From positions 124,001-188,000 of the forward strand of contig JBCBVV010000001.1 in NCBI GenBank assembly GCA_039817415.1: a stretch of DNA of 64,000 nucleotides. The letters are read 5' to 3'. The notes under the pieces are model-generated. The model did no database searches and had not been told where the DNA came from. It worked only from the letters and a program-made list of their open reading frames with translations. Source of the stretch: JALEFZ01 sp039817415. GTDB lineage: Bacteria; Bacteroidota; Bacteroidia; J057. Both the position numbers and the translations under genes were made by a program. Below, piece after piece: positions 53,829 through 60,819 of the stretch; position 1 is the stretch's first letter; every line of letters begins with the position of its first letter.

Positions 53829-54359
53829 ATGAGCATGGCATACCAATTAGAAACCGAATCTTATCAAACCATTGCGATCAAAGATGGAGAGGGTAACAAG
53901 CTTACCACCCTCCGAAAGTACAACTCCTGTACGGAGATGATGGCTTTTGAGTACAAGGAGGAATCATATCGCCTTAGAACCCTTCATAAATGGACTACAG
54001 AATATGCCTTGTTCAAGGAAGGTGAAAAGGTAGGCACGGTAAGGTGGTTTCATGGCAAGCCTAAAGAAATTAACATCAAAGACGATATGGGAGGATGGCA
54101 GACCTACTACATGACATCTAAAGGTCTACTCGATTTCAATTACCAAATCGAAGACGGCATGGGTAGGGCCATTTGTAGTGTAGCTCCACATTTCAACCTG
54201 AAGAAATTTGACCTTCAGTACCAGTTAAATCAGGTCGAAGGTGTACAAATGCCCGAGATTATGCCGCTTTTGCTTGCTATGGTTAGCTTTTCAGTCAGAA
54301 CTGTTATGCTAGGAGGATTATGGGCTTTAGCTGCCTCATGGTTATTCTTCGTCCTTTAA
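53829..54359 (+). CDS. Protein of unknown function with C-terminal membrane helix
   Basis: A 176-residue protein. The first 130 residues look like alternating strands with paired aromatic and charged residues (KLTTLRKYNSCTEMMAFEYKEESYRLRTLHKWTTEYALF), as in LURP-one-like or tubby-like barrels. A hydrophobic stretch near 145-176 (LLLAMVSFSVRTVMLGGLWALAASWLFFVL) would anchor it. I cannot assign it to a named family. It follows the GNAT gene by 32 bases in the same direction. Confidence 0.6.
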   Translation: MSMAYQLETESYQTIAIKDGEGNKLTTLRKYNSCTEMMAFEYKEESYRLRTLHKWTTEYALFKEGEKVGTVRWFHGKPKEINIKDDMGGWQTYYMTSKGLLDFNYQIEDGMGRAICSVAPHFNLKKFDLQYQLNQVEGVQMPEIMPLLLAMVSFSVRTVMLGGLWALAASWLFFVL

Positions 54360-54768
54360 GAGACCGCTTAAGATTTATACTTTCTGTTTACAGTTGGCTT
54401 TCAAGAACCTGAGTTTGCATTTTTTTCTCCCTTTAGCCCCACTAAAGCTCAAAAAAATACTGCCTCAGAACCCTAACACCCTGCCTGTAAACTAAAAATG
54501 ATAAACCTAAACAGTCTCTAAGCAGAAATTTATACCGTTGATCAAGAGAAATAGAAGTTTCAGGACCGCTTCCTTACCGGGAGCGGTTTTTTATGTCTTT
54601 AAAGCATGGTATTTGAAAGGTAAAGGAAGGATGAGCAGATATTCATCATGATAAAAGTCATTTATGCGACACGATTATCCTGTGGGGGAACACGCTGGGT
54701 AAAACTTGCCAATTTTGGGTACTGAAAAGGCGGTTTTGGGCGTATAGATGATAGTAATCAATTAAATC
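54360..54768. other. Intergenic region with an orphan terminator
   Basis: A 409-base gap. It holds the terminator at 54565-54592 about 206 bases after the last stop, so the transcript of the 53829 gene would have a long 3' part, or a small RNA ends here. No coding frame longer than about 40 codons was seen before the peptide gene at 54769. Confidence 0.5.
54565..54592 (+). terminator. Intrinsic terminator, far from any upstream gene
   Basis: A nine-base stem (54565-54573 with 54579-54587, one G-T pair) and a T6 run. It ends transcripts coming from the left. Confidence 0.82.
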
Positions 54769-54927
54769 ATGATGAATAAGCAAAAAAAGAAGTTACTCAG
54801 TGTTTTGGTATTAGGATTAGCTGTAGCAGCTGCATTGGCTGTAGGCGTCTCTTTCATGGAACTGGGAGAATCCATCCAAGCGCTCCAAGCCACGGAGGCT
54901 GCCCCGACTTTCTCGGTGCTTCCTTAA
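54769..54927 (+). CDS. Small 52-residue hydrophobic peptide
   Basis: An open frame starting with two ATG codons (54769, 54772) encodes a basic N-terminus (MMNKQKKK), a strong hydrophobic helix (LLSVLVLGLAVAAALAVGVSF) and a 23-residue tail (MELGESIQALQATEA to VLP). It looks like a signal or anchor segment with a short, mildly acidic mature part, as in peptides that are exported. It is flanked by terminators at 54565-54592 and 54997-55027, so it forms its own transcription unit. No family is recognised. That it is expressed is an inference. Confidence 0.5.
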   Translation: MMNKQKKKLLSVLVLGLAVAAALAVGVSFMELGESIQALQATEAAPTFSVLP

Positions 54928-54996
54928 TGATCCTGTCCCTGCCTGTTACATCGGAATGAAGCCATTTGGCATAGTATATATCCTTTAGTTAAAACA

Positions 54997-55027
54997 AAAT
55001 GTCGCTCTTTCAGGGCGACATTTTTTA
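54997..55027 (+). terminator. Intrinsic terminator of the peptide gene
   Basis: A stem of about ten base pairs (AAATGTCGC with GCGACATTT) with a T6 run, 70 bases after the peptide stop. Confidence 0.87.
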
Positions 55028-55091
55028 TTTTTCTGTATTTTAATGCAGCGGACGGCTTCCTTGTCCCGTCAACAAATAAACTCACTCCTCT

Positions 55092-55652
55092 ATGGACAAG
55101 CCTCTAAAGGCCATCGTAAAGGGATGCATCAAGCACAACCCGCAATCTCAGCGTGAGTTGTACGAGATGTTTGCGCCCAAAATGATGGCATTGTGTATGA
55201 GGTATGTCAAGTCTGCTAGTGAAGCTGAGGATGTCCTGCAGGAAGGCTTTATGAAAGTCTATCGCAACCTTAAAAAGTACAAGGACACCGGTTCATTGGA
55301 AGGATGGATCCGCAGAATCATGGTAAATACCTCCATTGACCATATTCGAAAGGAAAAAAACCACAGCTTCCAACTTGAGCTCAATGAGGAAATAGCCTCT
55401 AATCAACAGGAGCATATTGTATCCTCCCTTGAAGCAGAATTTATTCACTCCCTGATTCAAAAGCTACCAGATGGATATAGAGTCGTATTTAACCTCTATG
55501 CCATCGAGGGGTATTCCCATGCAGAAATTGGAAAGAAATTAAACATAAACGAGAGTACTTCTCGTTCGCAATATACACGTGCACGTGCGCTGCTCAAGCA
55601 GCAGATTAAAGAAGCCTATTTGATTAAACACCCTTACAGAGATGCCATCTAA
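55092..55652 (+). CDS. ECF-type RNA polymerase sigma factor
   Basis: A 186-residue sigma-70 family protein with only regions 2 and 4. Region 2: YEMFAPKMMALCMRYVKSASEAEDVLQEGFMKVYRNL and the -10-binding GWIRRIMVNTSIDHIRK. Region 4: LPDGYRVVFNLYAIEGYSHAEIGKKLNINESTSRSQYTRARALLKQ. The linker is short, as usual in the group. Its stop overlaps the next gene by 11 bases, so the two are coupled and the partner is probably its regulator. Confidence 0.95.
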   Translation: MDKPLKAIVKGCIKHNPQSQRELYEMFAPKMMALCMRYVKSASEAEDVLQEGFMKVYRNLKKYKDTGSLEGWIRRIMVNTSIDHIRKEKNHSFQLELNEEIASNQQEHIVSSLEAEFIHSLIQKLPDGYRVVFNLYAIEGYSHAEIGKKLNINESTSRSQYTRARALLKQQIKEAYLIKHPYRDAI

Positions 55653-57138
55653 CGAGTTTGAAAGACATATACGACAGAAGATGGAGGGCTTGAGCTACCC
55701 TCCTCGACCTGCTGTCTGGTCTTCTCTTGAAAAGCAATTAAAGCTTCAGAGAAGATCCAAAGCCATCCTATGGTGGTTCTTGACTGGCTTCGTCCTGCTT
55801 GCGCTAAGCAGTGCTGCCATTCCAAGGATGTTTCTCCCTAATGCCTCCGCCTCTGCCGCTCAAATAGCCCTTGCTCAGGCTATTGACAAAGAAATTCCAG
55901 TATCTAGCTCAAGCTTGGAAAACGCAAGTTTTGGATCCGATTCTACTCAGGACCATAATCTTAGCTCTTCTTCCACCTTAACTAACAAAACAACTTCTAG
56001 CCAGGGACAAGCTACATTAGGAGATAAAAAGGCCGCTTCAGGTCCAATTGGTACTTCCCCCGCCACTTACAGATCAGTTGCTGCCCGTTCAGGATCTCAT
56101 TCTCCTCAAGCACACAAAGAGGAAGATCAGCCATTGGCTTTAAAGCAGAACAAGCACACTGAAAGCGACAACAAGATTCAAGCTGACACTTATGTATCTA
56201 GGCTACTCCCTGCGGAAGCCACCTTCTCTACTCCTGAACACGAAAGCAGTTTACCCCTTTCAGTTTCAGCCAAGCGAATCATCCAACAAAATAGATCTTT
56301 GAAGGACTTTTCTTTGGCAAGTCTCTCTACTGACCTTCTTGAGATAGATGCTACCTGGAAAGAAATTCCCATTCTCCCTATACACAACAAGGACAAATTC
56401 TCCAGGTGGTGGCTAGGGGCCTCTGTTCGTACTGAATGGTCGGACAACCGTACCTTCAAGCAATTTGGCAATGGCAATATTGGTTTTCAGGATATTACGA
56501 CGGATTACAGTGAAATTGAAGGCTGGAGTGTCGCCAATCCATTTTCTCCATTGAACCAACCTACACCGGTGTACAAAGTGAGCTTTCCTCGGCTAAGTAA
56601 TTCAATTAGGTTCATTGCCCATTATGACATCAACGGAAGATTTGCCTTCCAGACTGGGCTAAGCTACCAAAGAAGTGAAAACGGCGAATTGATCAGTGGG
56701 CTCCTTCCAGGGGACTTTAGGCCAAATGGTATTGTGAATGTATCTGACTTAGCCCTCGAACAAGAAAGCAGTTATAAATTCCGTCAAGAAAGACTTCAGG
56801 TACCTATTCATATCCAACGTCTTATAGGACAGGGTAAGCATCGCCTTGCCATTGGAGCCGGAGCTGCATTTAATTTCAACCTTGTACAGGGAGATGAAAA
56901 TATACAGGCGATAGGGAATGGAGCAGAAAGACAAGTGTTATTAGCATACGAAGCTATCCAATCCCAATTAGAGGGTGCTCTACAATACCAATATTTGATT
57001 CAGCCTGGAACCAAAATCTTTGCGGGCCCCAACTATAGCCACTTTATAAATGGCGCTTTCTCAGGGCGTTCTGCGCCAGAGCAAATGCGATATCAACTTG
57101 GTTTTGAGGTGGGTATCTTGTGGAAGTTAGGAAAATAG
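55642..57138 (+). CDS. Trans-envelope protein: anti-sigma-like N-terminus, membrane helix and outer-membrane barrel
   Basis: A 498-residue protein. The N-terminal 35 residues are cytosolic and basic (EFERHIRQKMEGLSYPPRPAVWSSLEKQL), a membrane helix follows (AILWWFLTGFVLLALSSAAIP, about 40-60), then a Ser/Thr-rich linker of about 170 residues and a C-terminal beta-barrel (about 250-498) with strands such as WWLGASVRTEWSD, GRFAFQTGLSYQRS, HRLAIGAGAAFNFN and QLGFEVGILWKL. No Zn-binding ZAS motif is seen. Its gene overlaps the sigma-factor gene, so it may hold or release the sigma factor in response to a surface signal. This is inferred from layout. Confidence 0.7.
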   Translation: MPSNEFERHIRQKMEGLSYPPRPAVWSSLEKQLKLQRRSKAILWWFLTGFVLLALSSAAIPRMFLPNASASAAQIALAQAIDKEIPVSSSSLENASFGSDSTQDHNLSSSSTLTNKTTSSQGQATLGDKKAASGPIGTSPATYRSVAARSGSHSPQAHKEEDQPLALKQNKHTESDNKIQADTYVSRLLPAEATFSTPEHESSLPLSVSAKRIIQQNRSLKDFSLASLSTDLLEIDATWKEIPILPIHNKDKFSRWWLGASVRTEWSDNRTFKQFGNGNIGFQDITTDYSEIEGWSVANPFSPLNQPTPVYKVSFPRLSNSIRFIAHYDINGRFAFQTGLSYQRSENGELISGLLPGDFRPNGIVNVSDLALEQESSYKFRQERLQVPIHIQRLIGQGKHRLAIGAGAAFNFNLVQGDENIQAIGNGAERQVLLAYEAIQSQLEGALQYQYLIQPGTKIFAGPNYSHFINGAFSGRSAPEQMRYQLGFEVGILWKLGK

Positions 57139-57145
57139 AAACGGC

Positions 57146-57700
57146 TTATTCCTCCTCCTCTTGATCATCTATTCCCATATATAAGGCTAGCAGCCCCTCG
57201 GGAAGGTTGACTGATACTTCCTCCTTTTCGAAATCTGCCAGTCCTACAATATGATCTACCACAGGAATCAAGACCTCGTGTCCTTGGTACTCCATGATGA
57301 GGACATCCTGAACTGGGCCATCAGCAAATGCCTGTACGGTACCAAGTTTTCCCTTTTCTTCGTCTACGACGGTAAAGCCAATCACTTCGAAATAATAGAA
57401 ATGGCCTTCTTCTAATGCGGGCAATTCTTCCTCTGGATAAAAGAGTGTATAGCCGACTAAGCCTTCTGCATCATTTCTGGACGCTATCCCCTGAAATTTT
57501 AAAATGCTTTGTTCAGCTGTCTGTACCTTAAAGGCTTCTACGACATAGGGTTGAAGGTTTTTACCTTTCTTCCCCAAGACAAATATGGGACTATCCAGGT
57601 ATTCCAATAAATCATAGACATCAAACACAGCCCGCACTTCCCCTTTTATACCATGGGCTTTGGAGATGTATCCGATTTCTACAAAATCTTCAGGATTCAT
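57146..57700 (-). CDS. rimM: Ribosome maturation factor RimM
   Basis: A 184-residue assembly factor for the 30S head, which binds S19. Seen: the start EDFVEIGYISKAHGIKGEVRA, the GRDAEALVG-like ASRNDAEGLVGYTLF, and the PRC-barrel part FYYFEVIGFTVVDEEKGKLGTVQAFADGPVQDVLIM. The C-terminus is acidic. It follows rpsP, but a strong terminator lies between the two. trmD and rplS, which follow in many bacteria, are absent. It is convergent with the barrel gene (8 bases apart). Confidence 0.93.
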   Translation of the reverse strand: MNPEDFVEIGYISKAHGIKGEVRAVFDVYDLLEYLDSPIFVLGKKGKNLQPYVVEAFKVQTAEQSILKFQGIASRNDAEGLVGYTLFYPEEELPALEEGHFYYFEVIGFTVVDEEKGKLGTVQAFADGPVQDVLIMEYQGHEVLIPVVDHIVGLADFEKEEVSVNLPEGLLALYMGIDDQEEEE

Positions 57701-57711
57701 AAGTTGGGTAT

Positions 57712-57749
57712 AAAAAAAACCATCTTCAGCGCTGCCAAAGATGGTTTTA
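57712..57749 (-). terminator. Terminator between rpsP and rimM
   Basis: A ten-base stem (57717-57726 with 57738-57747) followed on the minus strand by a T8 run (57719-57712). It lies 18 bases after the rpsP stop and 12 bases before the rimM start. Confidence 0.85.
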
Positions 57750-57766
57750 GATTCTTAAGACATATT

Positions 57767-58339
57767 TTACTCTTCTGCAGGTGCATCCTCAGCAGGAGCT
57801 TCCTCTGTTGTTTCTTCAGCGGCTGTTTCGGTAGCTTCAGCTGCTACTGCCTCTTCAGCCTCAGCTGCAGGTGCTTCTTCTTCAACAACTTCTGGCTCTG
57901 GCTCTGGAGCTGGTTCCGGCTCAGGAGCTGCTTTGTGCTGCTTTTTCTCGATGGATGGTACTGGCTCCAAAGGATTCCCATGTACATCTACAGAAATAAC
58001 TTTCTTTTTGGATTTGCCATCCTTCTCTTCTCTCCACTTGCTGTAGATACGGTCCATCTCATCTTCTGATTTTCCCTGCTTGATCAAAGCGAATTTCAGG
58101 GTAACACCAGCATGACGAAGCAAATGACGAACAGTATTGGTAGGCTGAGCACCGTTACCCAACCACTTGATAGCGGCATCATGGTCAACGTATACTTTAG
58201 CGGGATCAGATACTGGATCGTAGTGGCCTAGTTTCTGAATGAATCTTCCGTCTCTTGGTGAGCGGGAGTCAGCTACTACGATGGCGTAGAATGGAGAGGC
58301 CTTGCGTCCCCATCTTTGAAGTCTCAATTTTACTGGCAT
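57767..58339 (-). CDS. rpsP: 30S ribosomal protein S16 with acidic C-terminal tail
   Basis: 190 residues from the ATG at 58339 (PVKLRLQRWGRKASPFYAIVVADSRSPRDGRFIQKLGHYDP); the frame is open 25 codons further, but the S16 domain begins here. The S16 core ends near residue 85 (HLLRHAGVTLKF). The rest is extra: a basic linker and then an Ala/Glu/Pro-rich tail (about 130-190) with PEPEPAPEPEPE-like repeats. Long S16 tails are known in Bacteroidota. A good promoter lies upstream. Confidence 0.95.
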   Translation of the reverse strand: MPVKLRLQRWGRKASPFYAIVVADSRSPRDGRFIQKLGHYDPVSDPAKVYVDHDAAIKWLGNGAQPTNTVRHLLRHAGVTLKFALIKQGKSEDEMDRIYSKWREEKDGKSKKKVISVDVHGNPLEPVPSIEKKQHKAAPEPEPAPEPEPEVVEEEAPAAEAEEAVAAEATETAAEETTEEAPAEDAPAEE

Positions 58340-58371
58340 ATAACCACAAATCTTGTTTAGAAAATGGTCTG

Positions 58372-58402
58372 CAAATGTAATGATCAAGTATTTGAAATAC
58401 AA
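58372..58402 (-). promoter_or_regulatory. Promoter of rpsP
   Basis: On the minus strand, TTG (58402-58400), 20 bases, then TACATTTG (58379-58372). It is a full match to the Bacteroidota form. The start would be near 58366, a leader of about 27 bases. Confidence 0.68.
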
Positions 58403-58456
58403 GAGGAGACTCAAAATAATCTATCTCTCCCTTGCAGGCCTTTCTTTCTGTTCGCC

Positions 58457-58996
58457 TTAAACCTCCTGTATCAATCTCAAAACAGCTCTTTGAGCCATTT
58501 CTAGCCTGCTTTCTCCTATTCCTCTGATGATTTCAAAAGGGGCCTCAGCTTCTATCAGCGCTTGTTTGTACAAATGGAATAGCCTTTCTCTATCCTCAAC
58601 TGAAGGATGTTCACGAAGCGGGTCTTCAGTCCAAGGCAAATCTATGTCTGGAAGTAGATGTAAGTCATAAGTGTTGAGGTCCACCAATTTCTCCAAAGCG
58701 GGATCTAAGCTCCCATACTTGTACTCAGACCAGATTTTGATGACAAGCAGATTGGTGTCGCAAAACAACACCTTATTTGCTTGCGGAAAAAACAGCTTTT
58801 CAAGGGCCAGTTGACCTCTGGCAATTTCGATCAAATCAGCCTGCAAATAGGGGCGATTGAGCTCTTCCAGATAAGAGCGGGAATATTCAGGCACACAAAG
58901 GGAGTCAAATTCGTCTGCCAATTGGACGGCAAGAGAGGTTTTACCTGTTGATTCAGGCCCAACAATAGCTACACGTAAAATTTTCTGCTTAGCCAT
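58457..58996 (-). CDS. NadR-like ribosylnicotinamide kinase
   Basis: A 179-residue P-loop protein that matches the kinase half of NadR: VAIVGPESTGKTSLAVQLA (Walker A), CVPEYSRSYLEEL, LFCDTNLLVIKIWSEYKYG (Walker B-like) and LLPDIDLPWTEDPLREHP. It should phosphorylate nicotinamide riboside to NMN. The adenylyltransferase and repressor domains of E. coli NadR are missing. It overlaps the transporter gene pnuC by eight bases, which fits a salvage unit for imported nicotinamide riboside. Confidence 0.93.
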   Translation of the reverse strand: MAKQKILRVAIVGPESTGKTSLAVQLADEFDSLCVPEYSRSYLEELNRPYLQADLIEIARGQLALEKLFFPQANKVLFCDTNLLVIKIWSEYKYGSLDPALEKLVDLNTYDLHLLPDIDLPWTEDPLREHPSVEDRERLFHLYKQALIEAEAPFEIIRGIGESRLEMAQRAVLRLIQEV

Positions 58997-59609
58997 TTTG
59001 CCGTTTTTCCTTTTGTATCCATTCTATGAGCCCCATAATAGCAAGGACAAGAAAAACAACGTACTGGATGCTGGAAAGGGTTAAGCCTTTATAGTGGTAT
59101 AGGGGGATGGAAATTAAGTCTCCAATGATCCAATACACCCAGTTTTCAATATTTTTTAGGGCCATAAACCACATTCCTACAAAGAAGATAGCGGTCGTAA
59201 AGCCATCGATATAAGGCACTGTACTGTCCGTAAAATTATCTAAGAAGTAGATGATGACGGGGGTTGAGACGATCAAAACAGCTAGGCCTGTTAAATTTCC
59301 TTTTCTCCCTGCCCAGCTAATCTTTAAGGGGGACTTTTCCTTGGTCGGAGTCGACCATCGATACCAACCATATATGCTCATAGAAAAATAGTAGGCATTG
59401 ATGCCCATGTCTCCATAAAGGCCATAATAATAAAGGAGGTATACGTAAATAGAAGTCGAAATAATCCCTGTAGGATACACCAGTATGTTTTCGGCTCTTG
59501 AAAATAAAACCGAGGCGATTCCAAAGACAACGGCTATGACCTCCAATATGATCAAATGGGTAGGTGTCTCCGCATAGGGAGCAACAAGCATTTGTAAAAA
59601 GTCTTCCAT
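58989..59609 (-). CDS. pnuC: Nicotinamide riboside transporter PnuC
   Basis: A 206-residue membrane protein with seven hydrophobic segments. Seen: the GIASVLFSRAENILVYPTGIISTSIYVYLLYYYGLYGDMGINAYYFSMSIYGWYRW block with the family Gly/Tyr/Trp pattern and the closing YQYKGLTLSSIQY-like loop (YHYKGLTLSSIQYVVFLVLAIMGLIEW). It imports nicotinamide riboside by facilitated transport, drawn along by the kinase encoded downstream. Its start abuts the DUF423 stop (one-base overlap). Confidence 0.93.
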   Translation of the reverse strand: MEDFLQMLVAPYAETPTHLIILEVIAVVFGIASVLFSRAENILVYPTGIISTSIYVYLLYYYGLYGDMGINAYYFSMSIYGWYRWSTPTKEKSPLKISWAGRKGNLTGLAVLIVSTPVIIYFLDNFTDSTVPYIDGFTTAIFFVGMWFMALKNIENWVYWIIGDLISIPLYHYKGLTLSSIQYVVFLVLAIMGLIEWIQKEKRQNG

Positions 59610-59983
59610 TAAGCTCTTCTAAGGGCCCAAACAAATAGGGCAATCCAACCTGCAATCAAAACAACACCTCCAATAGGCGTTACGATTCCGACTTTTATCG
59701 GGCTCAATACCAAGAGGTAAATGGAACCAGAGAATAAAACGGTACCCACTACCCACAGCCAATAAACCGTTGCCAGTCCCTTGATTTTGGGACCATAAGA
59801 CAAAGCACCTAGTGCCAGGATGGCCAGAGCATGGTACATCTGAAACCTAACAGCCGTTTCGTAGGAATCCAATTGCTCGGGTGTCAATACTTTTTCAAGT
59901 GCGTGGGCTCCTAAAGCGCCACTAATAACCGCCAAAGCCCCTAATAAGGCAGCAGTAGCAATGCTTAATTTGCTTAGTCTCAT
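59609..59983 (-). CDS. DUF423 family membrane protein
   Basis: A 124-residue protein with four hydrophobic segments and the DUF423/YgdD signature: GALGAHALEKVLTPEQLDSYETAVRFQMYHALAIL, then FSGSIYLLVL and GVVTPIGGVVLIAGW (seen as VGIVTPIGGV). First gene of the leftward NAD-salvage operon. The function of the family is not established. Confidence 0.92.
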   Translation of the reverse strand: MRLSKLSIATAALLGALAVISGALGAHALEKVLTPEQLDSYETAVRFQMYHALAILALGALSYGPKIKGLATVYWLWVVGTVLFSGSIYLLVLSPIKVGIVTPIGGVVLIAGWIALFVWALRRA

Positions 59984-60141
59984 GCGAAGGAGATATTTTT
60001 TTGTTGGCCTCCGTAAACTTAATCAGAAGCGAGGCCAATATCGACTTTTTCCACTTCTGGTCTAAAGTTTGGACTGGACACTTGCGGAATTTGTGGTAAC
60101 TTTCTTCAATCGTTCGACACACATAAGCAAGAGCTCTGATA

Positions 60142-60729
60142 ATGAAAATCAAATACAACGCACCCACTACCCTCAATTTCACTTTCCTCTGTGTCCTGAT
60201 TATGGCACTGAATGACACCATCTTACCCAACATCACAAGGGACTGGTTCACAGTGTATTCCAATATTAGGCTAAACGATGTAACCTGGTATTTCCAGCTA
60301 TTTTCACATGCCTTTGGCCATGCCAATTGGAACCATCTCTATGGAAACTTTGGCGTCATTCTTTTGATAGGCCCCATTCTGGAAGAGAAATATGGCTCGA
60401 GAAATCTTGCAGTTATGATCTTTCTCACCGCATTGGTAACCGGCTTGTTGCATGTCTTCTTCTTCTCCGGTGTGGCCTTGCTTGGTGCAAGTGGGGTTCT
60501 CTTTATGATGATTGTATTGGCTTCCTTTACGCAGGCGAAGGGCGGCATTCCTTTGACGTTTATCCTTGTGGTTGTCCTTTACCTAGGAAGGGAGATTTAT
60601 GGCATCTTCCAGGCTGATGAAGTGTCCCAGTTTGCTCACCTTGTTGGAGGTGTTTTAGGAGCTGTATTTGGCTTTTTCATGCAAGGAGGTTCATTGGCAT
60701 TGTCAAAAGACTCCAGAAAAAAGAAATAA
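60142..60729 (+). CDS. Rhomboid-family intramembrane serine protease
   Basis: A 195-residue protein with about six membrane helices. The catalytic Ser117 is in LLGASGVLF (GxSG) and His166 in SQFAHLVGGVLGAVFG. The N-terminal HANWNHLYGNFGVILLIGPILEEKYG holds the His-Leu and Asn features of the family. It cuts membrane proteins within or near the bilayer. The substrate is unknown. The last residues are basic and probably cytosolic. Confidence 0.92.
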   Translation: MKIKYNAPTTLNFTFLCVLIMALNDTILPNITRDWFTVYSNIRLNDVTWYFQLFSHAFGHANWNHLYGNFGVILLIGPILEEKYGSRNLAVMIFLTALVTGLLHVFFFSGVALLGASGVLFMMIVLASFTQAKGGIPLTFILVVVLYLGREIYGIFQADEVSQFAHLVGGVLGAVFGFFMQGGSLALSKDSRKKK

Positions 60730-60749
60730 CCTTTTTCATACGAAAAAAA

Positions 60750-60797
60750 GAGGGCTCACAAGCAACATACTAAGCCTATTGCTTGTGAGCCCTTTCT
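60750..60797. terminator. Bidirectional terminator between rhomboid and subtilase genes
   Basis: A 15-base perfect stem (60751-60765 with 60779-60793) with a 13-base loop and A/T-rich flanks. It can end both convergent transcripts. Confidence 0.88.
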
Positions 60798-60819
60798 TTG
60801 GTCCTTTTGAAGTTGCGAC

